A stretch of 64,000 nucleotides of DNA from Leptothrix sp. (in: b-proteobacteria) (GTDB taxonomy: Bacteria; Pseudomonadota; Gammaproteobacteria; Burkholderiales; Burkholderiaceae_C). Positions 19,869 through 30,242 of the stretch are shown here, one piece after another. Below the pieces are notes generated by a model. That model was given only the letters and a program-made list of their open reading frames with translations, had not been told where the DNA came from and did not search any database. The DNA is taken from NCBI GenBank assembly GCA_013822685.1, contig PNKV01000016.1, positions 62,001-126,000 of the forward strand. The letters run 5' to 3'. The position numbers and the translations under genes are program-made. Within the stretch, counting starts at the first letter, position 1. Every line of letters starts with the position of its first letter.

Positions 19869-21344
19869 TCAGGCAAACCAGTGTTCACGAGCTTTCATGA
19901 TCAAGGCGCGGGCTTGTTCATCGCCCACAGCCGTGATCTCGGTCAGCTCATCGACCGCCAGATCGGCCAGGTCGTCACGGGTGTGAATACCGGCTTCTGC
20001 CAATTTGGTGATCAACTCAGAGGTCAGGCCATCCAGACCCTTGAGATTTTCCGACAAAGTCTCGACTTCTTCTTCCTTGGCGATTTCCATGGTCAGCAGT
20101 GAGTCTTTTGCGCGGGTGCGCAACTCATTGACCGTGTCTTCGTCAAACGATTCGATTTCCAACATTTCCTGCAGCGGCACGTAAGCCACTTCTTCAAGGC
20201 TGGTGAAGCCTTCGGCGATCAGGATCTCGGCCACTTCCTCGTCCACGTCGAGCTTGTCGACGAAGAGCTTGCGGATGACGTCGGTTTCAACGGCTTGCTT
20301 TTGCGCCGATTCTTCCTTGGTCATGATGTTGATGCGCCAGCCCGTCAATTCTGACGCCAGGCGCACGTTCTGGCCACCGCGGCCGATGGCGATGGCGAGG
20401 TTTTCCTCGTCCACGGCCACGTCCATGGCGTGCTTTTCTTCGTCCACGAAAATGGATTGCACATTGGCCGGGGCCAGCGCACCAATCACAAATTGGGCCG
20501 GATCTTCAGACCACAAGACGATGTCGACACGCTCGCCCGCCAATTCGTTGGTCACGGCGGTGACGCGCGAACCACGCACGCCGACGCAGGTGCCGATAGG
20601 ATCGACGCGCTTGTCATGCGAGAGCACGGCGATCTTGGCGCGTGAACCGGCGTCACGGGCGCAGCTCTTGATTTCGAGCAGGCCTTGTTCGATTTCGGGC
20701 ACTTCCTGGCGGAACAGCTCGATCATGAAATCGGGGGCGCTGCGCGACAGCATGATCTGCGGGCCACGCACCGCGGAATCCACACCCAGGATGTAAGCAC
20801 GGACGCGGTCGGCGGTGCGGAGATTTTCCTTGGGAATCATCTCGCTGCGCTTGAGGCGGCCTTCAACGCGGCCGGACTCGACGATCACGTCGCCCTTGTC
20901 CATGCGCTTGACGGTGCCCACGAAGATCTTGTCGCCGCGCGACAGGAAGTCGTTGAGCAGCTGTTCACGCTCAGCATCGCGGATTTTCTGCAGAATGACC
21001 TGCTTGGCAGCTTGCGCGCCAATGCGGCCAATCGGCATGGATTCGATCGATTCCTCGATGTAGTCATCGACCTCGATGTCTTCGATCTGCTCCTGGGCTT
21101 CGAACAGCAGGATTTCTGCGTCGGGCAGCTGCAGGCCAGCCTCATTGGGCACGACGTGCCAACGACGGAAGGTTTCGTAGTTGCCGTCTTCGCGGTCAAC
21201 GGCGACACGGATGTCCACCTCGCCGCTGTACAGCTTCTTGGTGGCCGAGGCCAGTGCCGATTCAACAGCTCCAAACACGATGTCGCGTTCCACGCTTTTT
21301 TCGCGCGAAATCGCATCGACCAACATCAACAATTCGCGGTTCAT
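19869..21344 (-). CDS. nusA: Transcription termination/antitermination protein NusA
   Basis: 491 residues. Binds RNA polymerase and controls pausing, termination and antitermination. N-terminal domain ([18 protein letters not shown]), S1 domain around residues 135-200 ([19 protein letters not shown]), KH domains ([32 protein letters not shown]) and two acidic C-terminal repeats (residues about 360-490). Its ATG overlaps the rimP stop as ATGA. Together with rimP it opens the translation operon. Confidence 0.98.
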   Translation of the reverse strand: MNRELLMLVDAISREKSVERDIVFGAVESALASATKKLYSGEVDIRVAVDREDGNYETFRRWHVVPNEAGLQLPDAEILLFEAQEQIEDIEVDDYIEESIESMPIGRIGAQAAKQVILQKIRDAEREQLLNDFLSRGDKIFVGTVKRMDKGDVIVESGRVEGRLKRSEMIPKENLRTADRVRAYILGVDSAVRGPQIMLSRSAPDFMIELFRQEVPEIEQGLLEIKSCARDAGSRAKIAVLSHDKRVDPIGTCVGVRGSRVTAVTNELAGERVDIVLWSEDPAQFVIGALAPANVQSIFVDEEKHAMDVAVDEENLAIAIGRGGQNVRLASELTGWRINIMTKEESAQKQAVETDVIRKLFVDKLDVDEEVAEILIAEGFTSLEEVAYVPLQEMLEIESFDEDTVNELRTRAKDSLLTMEIAKEEEVETLSENLKGLDGLTSELITKLAEAGIHTRDDLADLAVDELTEITAVGDEQARALIMKAREHWFA

Positions 21345-21934
21345 TTCTTCTGACCTCCGAGATCTTGCGCCTCATCCACGGCTACTTCACCAGCCTCCGG
21401 GGTTGCCACCCGACGGCCTCGCCCTTTGAAATCCACCACCGGCACAAGCCGTGCGGTGCGGACTTCATCGAGCGTGAAACCCAATGCTTGCTCTACTGCG
21501 TTCTTGCCTTCGCCCACCTTGAACACCAGCTGCCAGGATCCACCCTCAGGAGCGGCTTCACCTTCAGGCACCTCAACGGCTTCAAGGACACCACGGTAGT
21601 TCTTGCGGCCCTGGAAAGGAACCTTCAAAGCCACCTCGACCTCGACGCCTGCGAAGCGTTCGAAATGCGCGGGTGTCGTCAATGGGCGGTCCAGCCCTGG
21701 AGACGAAACCTCCAGGCGGCTGTAATCGACATTGACCACTTCCAGCGCATATTGAAGCTGGCGGTTGACCTTTTCACAGTCTTCCACCGTGACGTATTCG
21801 CCCGGCAAGTCGTACACACCATCAGGCAGGCGGTCGATGTACACGCGCAGCAGCCCCTGCGGGGTGCGCTCGCATTCCACCAACTCGTAACCCAAACCAG
21901 TCACGGTGCTTTCAACAGCTTTGACCAAACTCAT
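21341..21934 (-). CDS. rimP: Ribosome maturation factor RimP
   Basis: 197 residues, longer than the ~150 typical of enterics because of a C-terminal extension of about 35 residues ([18 protein letters not shown]). Conserved core: [33 protein letters not shown] and [12 protein letters not shown]. Acts in 30S assembly. ATG 21934 is preferred; the frame also begins one codon earlier with TTG. First gene of the minus-strand operon and coupled to nusA. Confidence 0.95.
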   Translation of the reverse strand: MSLVKAVESTVTGLGYELVECERTPQGLLRVYIDRLPDGVYDLPGEYVTVEDCEKVNRQLQYALEVVNVDYSRLEVSSPGLDRPLTTPAHFERFAGVEVEVALKVPFQGRKNYRGVLEAVEVPEGEAAPEGGSWQLVFKVGEGKNAVEQALGFTLDEVRTARLVPVVDFKGRGRRVATPEAGEVAVDEAQDLGGQKK

Positions 21935-22068
21935 CAACTCTCAATACGCAATCTGGGACCGACCCTGAAACCCTGCTTTTTGGGCAGAATCAAAGCCGAT
22001 CAAAAAATGACAAGCGAAAAAAATGGGCTGGAGTCATCCGCCCACCTGACGTAATCAGCGAAGCCGGT

Positions 22069-22097
22069 ATTCTAGCCTCACGCGGACCCGTCAGCAA
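22069..22097 (-). promoter_or_regulatory. Candidate promoter of the rimP operon
   Basis: On the minus strand TTGCTG (22097-22092), 17-base spacer, TAGAAT (22074-22069). It lies about 135 nt upstream of the rimP start in the 242-bp divergent gap to fabI. The -10 is strong and the -35 matches only in TTG. Nothing else was recognised in this gap. Confidence 0.5.
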
Positions 22098-22176
22098 GGG
22101 TTGTGCCCGAAATTACCGCTCCGCCTTCATGGCATGACAGAATCCGCGCTGGTTTAGCACTAACACTGGAGACTCC

Positions 22177-22968
22177 ATGGGCTTTCTCGCTGGCAAACGT
22201 CTGCTGATCACCGGACTGCTGTCCAACCGCTCTATTGCCTACGGCATTGCCAAGGCCTGCCACCGCGAAGGGGCCGAGCTGGCTTTCAGCTATGTGGGCG
22301 AACGCTTCAAGGAGCGCACCACCGAGTTTGCCAAGGAGTTTGACTCCAGCCTGATATTCGACTGCGACGTGGCCAGCGACGAACAGATCACGGCGATGTT
22401 TGCCGATTTGGCGAAAACCTGGCCCACCTTCGATGGCTTCGTGCATTCCATCGGTTTCGCGCCCAAAGAGGCGATTGCCGGCGACTTTCTGGAAGGCCTG
22501 TCGCGCGAATCTTTCCGGATTGCGCATGACATCTCCAGCTACAGCTTCCCGGCCATGGCGAAGGCTGCCCTGCCCTACCTGAACAGCACCGCCGCATTGC
22601 TGACGCTGACTTATTTGGGGTCAGAACGGATTGTGCCCAATTACAACACCATGGGCTTGGCCAAGGCCTCGCTGGAAGCCAGTGTGCGCTACACCGCCGC
22701 CAGCCTTAGCCCCAAAGGCATCCGGGTCAATGGCATTTCTGCTGGGCCCATCAAAACCCTGGCCGCATCGGGGATCAAGGGCTTCCGCCAGATTCTGGAC
22801 GTGGTCGAGCAAAGTGCACCCTCGCGCCGCAATGTGACCATTGAGGACGTGGGCAACGTGGCCGCCTTCATGATGTCCGACCTGGCGGCTGGCGTGACCG
22901 CCGAGATCACCTACGTGGACGGCGGCTTCAGCCACGCCATGAGCGGCATGGGCAACGGCGCAGAGTAA
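22177..22968 (+). CDS. fabI: Enoyl-[acyl-carrier-protein] reductase (NADH)
   Basis: 263 residues. Final reduction of the fatty-acid elongation cycle; target of triclosan-type inhibitors in the family. Short-chain dehydrogenase fold: [52 protein letters not shown] (Tyr-x6-Lys catalytic pair) and [11 protein letters not shown]. The sequence starts at an ATG preceded by GGAG at 22168-22171. Monocistronic or followed by the FAD enzyme 57 nt downstream. Confidence 0.97.
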   Translation: MGFLAGKRLLITGLLSNRSIAYGIAKACHREGAELAFSYVGERFKERTTEFAKEFDSSLIFDCDVASDEQITAMFADLAKTWPTFDGFVHSIGFAPKEAIAGDFLEGLSRESFRIAHDISSYSFPAMAKAALPYLNSTAALLTLTYLGSERIVPNYNTMGLAKASLEASVRYTAASLSPKGIRVNGISAGPIKTLAASGIKGFRQILDVVEQSAPSRRNVTIEDVGNVAAFMMSDLAAGVTAEITYVDGGFSHAMSGMGNGAE

Positions 22969-23025
22969 AGCCAGCCCTTAAAATGCGCGGTTCTGGCCAA
23001 TTGCCCTGGCCCACCGACTGCGACC

Positions 23026-24684
23026 ATGCTGCGACTCACCGAACTGCGACTGCCCCTGAACCACGCCGATGACGCCCTGCGTCCGGCGATCCTGGCCCGA
23101 TTGGGCATTGATGAGGCCGACCTGACGGCGTTCACCGTGTTCAAGCGCAGTTACGACGCGCGCAAGAAATCCGCCGTGGTACTGATCTACACGGTGGATT
23201 GCACCCTGGCCAACGAGGCCGCGGTGCTGGTGCAATTCAGCGGCGACCCGCACGTGCGGCCCACCCCGGACACCAGCTACCACTTCGTGGGGCATGCGCC
23301 GGTGGACTTTTTCGGGGGTGAGCGCCCCCGCCCCTTGGTGATCGGGTTTGGCCCTTGCGGCATCTTTGCGGCATTGATCCTGGCCCAGATGGGCCTGCGG
23401 CCGATCGTGTTGGAGCGCGGCAAGGAAGTCCGCGAACGAACCAAGGACACCTGGGGCCTGTGGCGCCAAAGCGTGCTGAATCCAGAGTCAAACGTGCAGT
23501 TTGGTGAAGGGGGCGCGGGCACCTTTTCAGACGGCAAGCTGTGGAGCCAGATCAGCGATCCCCGTCATTTGACGCGCAAGGTGCTTCAGGAGTTTGTGAA
23601 GGCCGGCGCGCCCGAAGAGATCCTTTTCGTCAGCAAGCCGCACATCGGGACTTTCCGCCTGGTGAGCATGGTGGAAAAAATGCGTGCAGACATCGAAGCG
23701 CTGGGTGGCGAGATCCGCTTCCAGCAACGGGTGACCGACGTGCGGATTGAAGACGGGCACATCCGGGGCGTCACCCTGGCGTCTGGCGAAGAGTTGCGCT
23801 CGGACCACGTGGTGCTGGCGCTGGGCCACAGCGCGCGCGACACCTTCACCATGCTGCACGAACGTGGCGTCTACATGGAAGCCAAGCCGTTTTCGATCGG
23901 CTACCGCATCGAGCACCCGCAAGGCCTGATCGACCGTGCTCGCTTTGGTCCGAACGCGGGCAACGAGATCCTGGGTGCGGCCGATTACAAGCTGGTGCAC
24001 CATGCCAGCAATGGCCGCGCGGTGTACAGCTTTTGCATGTGCCCGGGGGGCACGGTGGTGGCAGCCACATCGGAGCCCGGCCGGGTTGTGACCAATGGCA
24101 TGAGCCAGTACTCGCGCAATGAGCGCAACGCCAACGCCGGCATTGTGGTGGGCATCTCTCCGCAGGACTATCGGCAAGATGGGCTGGCGGAAGGCCCAGT
24201 GAGCCCACTGGATGGCATGGCATTTCAGCGCTTCTGGGAATCGCGCGCTTACGAGCTGGGGGGCGGCAATTACGAAGCACCGGGCCAGTTGGTCGGCGAT
24301 TTCATCAAGGGCCGGCCCAGCACCGCCTTGGGCAGCGTGCAGCCTTCGTACAAGCCCGGTGTGCACCTGACCGACCTGGCCCACCCGGGCAAGGGCAGTT
24401 TGCCGGATTACGCCCTGGCCGCTATCCGCGAAGCCCTGCCCGCCTTCGAAAAACAGATCAAGGGCTTCTCGATGCCCGACGCGGTGTTGACCGGGGTGGA
24501 AACACGCACCTCATCACCGTTGAGGATCACGCGTGGCAAGGATTTCCAGAGCTTGAACGTCAAAGGCCTTTACCCGGCAGGCGAAGGCGCGGGCTACGCG
24601 GGCGGCATCATGTCCGCGGGCGTGGATGGGATCGAAGTGGCCGAGGCCCTGGGCCGCGAGATGCTGTCCCCAGTCAGCCCTTGA
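23026..24684 (+). CDS. Uncharacterised FAD-dependent dehydrogenase
   Basis: 552 residues, of the widespread COG2509-like group with no settled function. The first ~95 residues form a small domain (FKRSYDARKK, then PVDFF); the FAD-binding Rossmann start is PLVIGFGPCGIFAALILAQ with the acidic end VLERG. NVQFGEGGAGTFSDGKLW and the C-terminal GLYPAGEGAGYAGGI with MSAGVDGIEVAEA bind the rest of FAD. CMCPGG near residue 340 is a conserved cysteine-bearing segment of the family. The last 11 bases overlap the end of the convergent ABC ATPase gene. Confidence 0.88.
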   Translation: MLRLTELRLPLNHADDALRPAILARLGIDEADLTAFTVFKRSYDARKKSAVVLIYTVDCTLANEAAVLVQFSGDPHVRPTPDTSYHFVGHAPVDFFGGERPRPLVIGFGPCGIFAALILAQMGLRPIVLERGKEVRERTKDTWGLWRQSVLNPESNVQFGEGGAGTFSDGKLWSQISDPRHLTRKVLQEFVKAGAPEEILFVSKPHIGTFRLVSMVEKMRADIEALGGEIRFQQRVTDVRIEDGHIRGVTLASGEELRSDHVVLALGHSARDTFTMLHERGVYMEAKPFSIGYRIEHPQGLIDRARFGPNAGNEILGAADYKLVHHASNGRAVYSFCMCPGGTVVAATSEPGRVVTNGMSQYSRNERNANAGIVVGISPQDYRQDGLAEGPVSPLDGMAFQRFWESRAYELGGGNYEAPGQLVGDFIKGRPSTALGSVQPSYKPGVHLTDLAHPGKGSLPDYALAAIREALPAFEKQIKGFSMPDAVLTGVETRTSSPLRITRGKDFQSLNVKGLYPAGEGAGYAGGIMSAGVDGIEVAEALGREMLSPVSP

Positions 24685-26311
24685 CCACCTCGCGCACCGG
24701 GGCCGAGGCCAGCAAGGTGCGGGTGTATTCGTGGCGGGGTGACGCCAGCAGTTCCAGCGCGGGACCGGACTCCACGATGTCGCCGTCCTTCATGACGATG
24801 ATGTGGTGGGCCATGGCCGCCACCACTTCGACATCGTGCGTGATGAGCAGGTAGCTCAAGCCGCGCTCGTGTTGAAGGCGCTGCAGCAGCGAGAGGATCT
24901 GCTTCTGGATGGTGACGTCGAGCGCGCTGGTGGGTTCGTCCAGCACCAGGGCTTGGGGATCGACCACCAGGGCGCGGGCCAAGGCCAGGCGCTGGCGCTG
25001 CCCACCCGAGAACTCATGGGGATAGCGCTCAAGCAGTTGGGGAAATTGACCTTCGGTCAGGCCCACATCGGCCAGCGTGGCCAAGGCCTGCGTTCGGCGC
25101 TGCACCTGGCTCAGTTCAGGATGGTGGATGGTGAGGCCTTCGGTGACCAGGTCTTCCACGGTCATGCGGGGTGACAGTGAAGAAAAGGGATCCTGGAACA
25201 CCACCTGGATGGCGCGCCTCAAGGGCTTGTCGGCCCGCGCGTTCAAGGACCAGGTCTGGCCCTTGACCCGCAAGCTGCCCTGGAAGGGTTGCAGGCCCAG
25301 TGCGGCCAAAGCCAAGGTGGACTTGCCGGAACCCGACTCACCGATCACGCCCAAAGTTTGGCCAGGGGCAAGGCTGAGGTCAGCCGATTTGAGGGCCACA
25401 TACTCGCCATGGCTGAACCAGCCTTTGAAGCCCGGCTTGGGCACGCGGTAGCCCACGCGCAACTGCTTGGCCTGGAGCACCGGCTGTTGTGGCGTCGCCC
25501 CAGGGTCAGCCTCGACCACCTCGCGGTGCGGGCGGCTGTCGAGCAGTTTGCGGGTGTAGGGATGCTGCGGGTTGCCGAACACTTCGTCGACCGTGCCCTG
25601 CTCCACCAGCAGCCCTTTTTCCATCACGGCGACGCGGTCGGCGAAGTTGCGCACCAGGTTGAGGTCGTGGGTGATCATGAGCACGGCCATCTGGTGGCTG
25701 CGCTGCAGACCATCCAGCAAGCCCAGGATCTGTTGGCGCAAGGTCACGTCCAAGGCGGTGGTGGGCTCGTCGGCTAGCAACAGCTTGGGCTGGCAGGCCA
25801 GCGCCATGGCGATCATGGCGCGCTGGCGTTGTCCACCAGACAGTTGATGGGGATAGGCGCTGGCGCGGCGCTCTGGTTCGGGGATGCCGGTGCTGGCCAG
25901 CAAAGCCACTGCGCGCTGCCAGGCCTGGTTGCGAGACAGGCCCTCGTGCAGCTCGATCACTTCGGCGATCTGGTCGCCGATGGTGAACAGCGGGTTGAGC
26001 GCCGTCATGGGCTCCTGGAAGATCACCGCCACGTCCCGGCCCCGCACGCCCCGCAGTTGCTGCTCGGACAGGCCCAGCAGTTCGCGGGGGCCTTCAGGGC
26101 CTGCATTGAGCACGGCCGAACCTTCGACATGCGCTTGCGGCACCAGCTTCAGCAGGCTGAGCGCGGTGATCGTTTTGCCAGAACCTGATTCGCCCACCAG
26201 CGCGAGCTTCTCACCTGGCTTCAGCTCAAAGCTGACGCCCTGCACCACGGTCTTGCTGCCAAAGCGGATGCGCAGGTCACGCACGGACAGAATCGGTGGG
26301 GTGCCGCTCAT
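24674..26311 (-). CDS. yejF: Peptide ABC transporter, double ATP-binding protein (YejF type)
   Basis: 545 residues with two complete ABC ATPase domains in one chain. First: Walker A GESGSGKT, signature LSGGQRQRAMIAMAL, Walker B LLLADEPTTALDVT. Second, from about residue 280: GESGSGKSTLA, FSGGQRQRLALARAL, LVLDEPTSALDVT. Length and order match YejF of the YejABEF importer. Its ATG overlaps the yejE stop as ATGA. Last gene of the nine-gene run. Confidence 0.93.
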   Translation of the reverse strand: MSGTPPILSVRDLRIRFGSKTVVQGVSFELKPGEKLALVGESGSGKTITALSLLKLVPQAHVEGSAVLNAGPEGPRELLGLSEQQLRGVRGRDVAVIFQEPMTALNPLFTIGDQIAEVIELHEGLSRNQAWQRAVALLASTGIPEPERRASAYPHQLSGGQRQRAMIAMALACQPKLLLADEPTTALDVTLRQQILGLLDGLQRSHQMAVLMITHDLNLVRNFADRVAVMEKGLLVEQGTVDEVFGNPQHPYTRKLLDSRPHREVVEADPGATPQQPVLQAKQLRVGYRVPKPGFKGWFSHGEYVALKSADLSLAPGQTLGVIGESGSGKSTLALAALGLQPFQGSLRVKGQTWSLNARADKPLRRAIQVVFQDPFSSLSPRMTVEDLVTEGLTIHHPELSQVQRRTQALATLADVGLTEGQFPQLLERYPHEFSGGQRQRLALARALVVDPQALVLDEPTSALDVTIQKQILSLLQRLQHERGLSYLLITHDVEVVAAMAHHIIVMKDGDIVESGPALELLASPRHEYTRTLLASAPVREVVKG

Positions 26312-27378
26312 GACTCCAGCTCCTTGCGCGGATCCAGCGCATCACGCAAGGCATCGCCCATGAAGGTGAGCAGCAACAGCGTGACCACCAGCACCAGGAA
26401 AGTCGACAAGGAGATCCACCAGGCATCGAGGTTGTTCTTGCCCTGCGCCAGCAGCTCGCCCAGGCTGGGGGTGTCAGGTGGCACGCCCAGACCCAGGAAA
26501 TCCAGGGACGTCAACGCCAGGATGGCCGCGCTCATGCGGAACGGCAGAAAGGTGACCACCGGGGTCATGCTGTTGGGCAGCACATGCCGCCAGATGATTT
26601 GCCAGTTGCTCAGGCCCAGGGCCCGCGCAGAACGCACATAGTCCAGCTGCCGGTTGCGCAGGAACTCGGCCCGCACATAGTCAGACAAGCCCATCCAGCC
26701 GAACAGGCTGAGCAGCACCAGCAGCAGCCCCAGGCTGGGATTGAACATGGCGGCGAAGATGATGAGCAGGTAAAGCTCGGGCATCGAGCCCCAGATCTCG
26801 ATGAAGCGCTGGAAGACCAGGTCGGTCTTGCCGCCATAGAAGCCTTGAACCGCGCCGGCCGCCACACCCACCACCACGCCGATGGCCGTCAAGGCCAGCG
26901 CAAATCCGATGGAGACCCGAAAGCCATAGAGCAGGCGGGCCACGATGTCGCGGCCGCGGTCGTCGGTGCCCAACCAGTTGTCACGGGATGGCTCGGAAGG
27001 GTTGGGTGATTTCGCGAAATAGTTGATCGTGTTGTGGTGGTAGCGGTTGAGCGGGTAGATGGCAAAGTTGCCTTGCGTCTTCTTGAACTGCGCCACGATG
27101 AAGGGATCGAGGAAATCGGTGGGGGTATCAAAGTCGCCACCGAACTCGGTCTCTGGGACGTTGTGAACGATGGGCACATACCACTGGCCGTTGTAGCGGG
27201 CCACGAGAGGCTTGTCGTTGGAGAGCAGGTCGGCAAACAGGCACAGCACCAACAAGGCCGCGAAGATCAGGAAGCTCCAGTAGCCCAGCCGGTGCTGCTT
27301 GAAGCGCCGCCAGGCACGCTGCGATGGCGACAGGGACACCGGAGGCGCCGAAGTGATTGCGGCGGTGGTGGTGGCCAT
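26308..27378 (-). CDS. yejE: Peptide ABC transporter permease (YejE type)
   Basis: 356 residues. N-terminal cytoplasmic stretch, first membrane segment GYWSFLIFAALLVLCLFADLL, a periplasmic loop that includes NRYHHNTINYFAKSPNPS (a YejE-like feature), then five more segments with the EAA-type loop RARALGLSNWQIIWRHVLPN. The start at 27378 overlaps the yejB stop by one base (TGATG); 13 upstream in-frame residues are not needed. Pairs with YejB. Confidence 0.93.
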   Translation of the reverse strand: MATTTAAITSAPPVSLSPSQRAWRRFKQHRLGYWSFLIFAALLVLCLFADLLSNDKPLVARYNGQWYVPIVHNVPETEFGGDFDTPTDFLDPFIVAQFKKTQGNFAIYPLNRYHHNTINYFAKSPNPSEPSRDNWLGTDDRGRDIVARLLYGFRVSIGFALALTAIGVVVGVAAGAVQGFYGGKTDLVFQRFIEIWGSMPELYLLIIFAAMFNPSLGLLLVLLSLFGWMGLSDYVRAEFLRNRQLDYVRSARALGLSNWQIIWRHVLPNSMTPVVTFLPFRMSAAILALTSLDFLGLGVPPDTPSLGELLAQGKNNLDAWWISLSTFLVLVVTLLLLTFMGDALRDALDPRKELES

Positions 27379-28418
27379 CAGTCGAACTTCACGCGGGGGT
27401 CGACCCACACGTAGCAAAGGTCACTGATGAGCTTGGTGACCAGGCCGATCAGCGTGAACAGGTACAAAGTGCCCAGCACCACGGGGTAGTCGCGGCGGAT
27501 CACCGATTCATAGCCGAGCAGGCCCAGGCCATCGAGCGAGAACAGCGTTTCGATCAACAGCGAGCCGGCAAAGAATGAGGCGATGAACGCGGCCGGAAAG
27601 CCGGTGATGATGGGGATCAGCGCGTTGCGGAACACGTGCTTCCACAAGACCTGGCGTTCGTTCAGCCCTTTGGCGCGGGCGGTCAACACGTACTGCTTGC
27701 GGATCTCTTCAAGGAAAGCATTTTTGGTGAGCATGGTGATGACCGCGAAGCTGCCCAGCACGCTGGCCGTGACCGGCAAGGCGATGTGCCAAAGGTAGTC
27801 CAGCACCTTGCCCGCCAGGCTGAGGTCTTCCCAGCCCGAGGAGGTCAGGCCACGCAAGGGAAACCAGGCCAGGAAGCTGCCGCCGCCAAACAGCACCAGC
27901 AGCGCCACGCCAAGCACAAAGCCCGGGATGGCATAGCCCACCAGCACGATGAGGCTCGTGACCATGTCGAAGCGGCTGCCAGCCCTCACCGCTTTGGCGA
28001 TGCCCAAAGGGACCGAGATGAGGTAGCTGAGCACGAAGGTCCACAGGCCCAAGGTGATCGAGACGGGGAGCTTTTCCTTGACCAGTTGCCACACGTCCTT
28101 GTGGTGGAAAAAGCTTTTGCCCAGGTCAAAGCGCGCGAAAGACGCGAGCATGGTCAGGTAGCGTTCATGAACGGGCTTGTCAAAGCCGTAAAGCTTTTTG
28201 ATCTCTTCGACCTGGGCTGGGTCCACCCCCTGACGCCCACGGTAACCGGCGCCTTGGGAGATGGCGCTCTCACCACCTTCGCCCCGATTTTTAAGTTGGG
28301 AGACCATCTGCTCGACCGGCCCGCCCGGCACGAACTGGATCACCGCAAAGGTGAGGGTCAGCACGCCCAACAACGTGGGGATGATGAGCAGCAAGCGTTT
28401 GAGGATGTAGGCCCACAT
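27378..28418 (-). CDS. yejB: Peptide ABC transporter permease (YejB type)
   Basis: 346 residues, DppB/OppB fold. The opening YILKRLLLIIPTLLGVLTLTFAVIQFVPGGP is typical of peptide permeases; the insert GGESAISQGAGYRGRQGVDP distinguishes the YejB group. EAA loop: TARAKGLNERQVLWKHVFRNAL. Starts 3 nt after the yejA stop. Confidence 0.94.
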   Translation of the reverse strand: MWAYILKRLLLIIPTLLGVLTLTFAVIQFVPGGPVEQMVSQLKNRGEGGESAISQGAGYRGRQGVDPAQVEEIKKLYGFDKPVHERYLTMLASFARFDLGKSFFHHKDVWQLVKEKLPVSITLGLWTFVLSYLISVPLGIAKAVRAGSRFDMVTSLIVLVGYAIPGFVLGVALLVLFGGGSFLAWFPLRGLTSSGWEDLSLAGKVLDYLWHIALPVTASVLGSFAVITMLTKNAFLEEIRKQYVLTARAKGLNERQVLWKHVFRNALIPIITGFPAAFIASFFAGSLLIETLFSLDGLGLLGYESVIRRDYPVVLGTLYLFTLIGLVTKLISDLCYVWVDPRVKFD

Positions 28419-28421
28419 GCG

Positions 28422-30242
28422 TCATTTCCCCTGCAGGGCCCACCAAGTGGACAAGGCCCAATCCTCGGCCCTGTAGTACAGGGGCTTGACATCAGGCTGC
28501 GCGAATCGGTGAGCGCGGTAGGCCACGCGGTGCACGCCCGAGTACCAGGCGGGCACGTTGTAGTGCTCGAAGCGCAAGACCCGGTCGAGCGCGCGCAAGG
28601 CGGCCACTTGCTGTGGCCGATCACGGGCAGTGACCACCTTGTCGAGCAAGGCATCGACGGCCGGATCCTTGATGCCCACGAAGTTGCTGGACCCTGGCGT
28701 GGTGGCGGCCTTGCTGCCAAAGCGATCGATCAACTCGGCCCCGGGCGACAGGCTGCCGGGCATGTTCAGACTGGTCATTTCGAAATCGAAACTGTCCAGG
28801 CGTTTCTGGAACAGCGAAAAATCGATGAGCTTGAACTGCGCCTCGATGCCCAGCTTGCCCAGGTTCTGGATGAAGGGCGTGACGATGCGGCTCATGGACG
28901 CGCCCTGCCCGGTGTCATCCAGGATTTCGATCTGGAAAGGCGTGCCTTTGGCGTTGCGCAGGGCCCCGTCACGGTAGGTCCAGCCGGCGTCGGCCAGCAA
29001 GGTGCGCGCCTTGAGCAAATTGGCCCGCAGGCTGTTGGGCGGCGTGGTGGTGGGCGGCTGCGGCACGGCTTGGGTGAACACCTCGGGGCGCAACTGGCGG
29101 CGCAGGGGTTCCAGCAAGGCCAGCTCATCGGCGCCCGGCAGGCCTTTGGCTTCGAAGTCGCCACCCACAAAGTAGCCCCGCACCCGGGTGTAGGAGTTGT
29201 AGAAGAGCTGCCGGTTCATCCACTCGTAGTCCATGGCCAGGCCGATGGCCTCGCGCACACGGGCATCCTTGAACTTGGGCAGGCGCGTGTTGAACAACCA
29301 TGACTGCAGGCCACCAGCATTGCGGTGCTGCAGCTCCACCTTGACGAACTCGCCATTCTTGAACTTGGCACCGGTGTAAGACCGCGCCCACTCACGGGCG
29401 ATGTTGGACTGGACGAATTCGAACTCGCCGGCCTTGAAGGCCTCCAGGCGCGCGGTGTTGTCCTTGTAGATCTTGAAGGTGATGCGCTCGAAGTTGTACT
29501 GGCCTTTGCGCACATTGAGTTGCTGCGCCCAGTAGTTGGTATCACGCTGGTAGGTGATGTCCTTGCCGAAATTGACGCGGCCAATGCGGTAGGGGCCAGA
29601 GGCGATCGGCATGTCCATGATCACCTGATCAAAGGGCTTGAGCTTGCCGCCTTCCATGCCCCACTTGTGGCTGAACACGGGGACTGAGCCGGCCACCAGC
29701 GGCAACTCGGCGTTGCGCCGCCTGAAGTTGAAACGCACCGTGCGCTGGTCCAGCACGGTCACATCCTTGATGTCACCAAAGGCCGACTGGAACACGGGTG
29801 ATGCCTCTTTGCTCATCAGGCGATCGAAAGAGCTTTTGACATCCAGCGCGAGCACCGGATCGCCATTGTGGAACCGGGCCAAAGGGTTGAGCTTGAAGGT
29901 GGCCGACAGGCCATCCTCCGCGACGGCCACGTCTTCAGCGAGCAGGCCATACGAGGTCGTGGGCTGATCAAAGGTGCTGGTGAGCAGGGACTCGAACATC
30001 AGCTCGCTCAAGCCGGACGGGGCCGAACCCTTGAGCGTGAAGGGGTTGTACTTGTCGAAGATGCTGACCCGAACGGGGGCCACCAGCGAGATCTCGCCAC
30101 CTTTGGGCGCAGCGGGGTTGACGTAATCGAAATGGTCAAAGCCCGGCGGGTATTTGATGTCGCCGAACTGCGCGTAAGCGTGGGCCGCCCAGGCCCCCGT
30201 TGACATGCACCACAGACAGACCAGCCAGAAGATGCTTCTCAT
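28422..30242 (-). CDS. yejA: Extracellular peptide-binding protein (YejA type)
   Basis: 606-residue family 5 solute-binding protein with a Sec signal peptide (residues 1 to about 20, ending GAWA). Family features: FGDIKYPPGFDHFDYVNPAAPKGG at the mature N-terminus, YDLLFESLL-like segment, and EFEFVQSNIAREWAR. ATG 30242 is chosen since it overlaps the stop of the upstream ATPase gene (ATGA) and gives a normal signal peptide; an in-frame ATG at 30260 would add six residues. Periplasmic receptor for YejBEF. Relatives in alpha-proteobacteria and E. coli bind oligopeptides such as microcin C or murein peptides. Confidence 0.92.
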   Translation of the reverse strand: MRSIFWLVCLWCMSTGAWAAHAYAQFGDIKYPPGFDHFDYVNPAAPKGGEISLVAPVRVSIFDKYNPFTLKGSAPSGLSELMFESLLTSTFDQPTTSYGLLAEDVAVAEDGLSATFKLNPLARFHNGDPVLALDVKSSFDRLMSKEASPVFQSAFGDIKDVTVLDQRTVRFNFRRRNAELPLVAGSVPVFSHKWGMEGGKLKPFDQVIMDMPIASGPYRIGRVNFGKDITYQRDTNYWAQQLNVRKGQYNFERITFKIYKDNTARLEAFKAGEFEFVQSNIAREWARSYTGAKFKNGEFVKVELQHRNAGGLQSWLFNTRLPKFKDARVREAIGLAMDYEWMNRQLFYNSYTRVRGYFVGGDFEAKGLPGADELALLEPLRRQLRPEVFTQAVPQPPTTTPPNSLRANLLKARTLLADAGWTYRDGALRNAKGTPFQIEILDDTGQGASMSRIVTPFIQNLGKLGIEAQFKLIDFSLFQKRLDSFDFEMTSLNMPGSLSPGAELIDRFGSKAATTPGSSNFVGIKDPAVDALLDKVVTARDRPQQVAALRALDRVLRFEHYNVPAWYSGVHRVAYRAHRFAQPDVKPLYYRAEDWALSTWWALQGK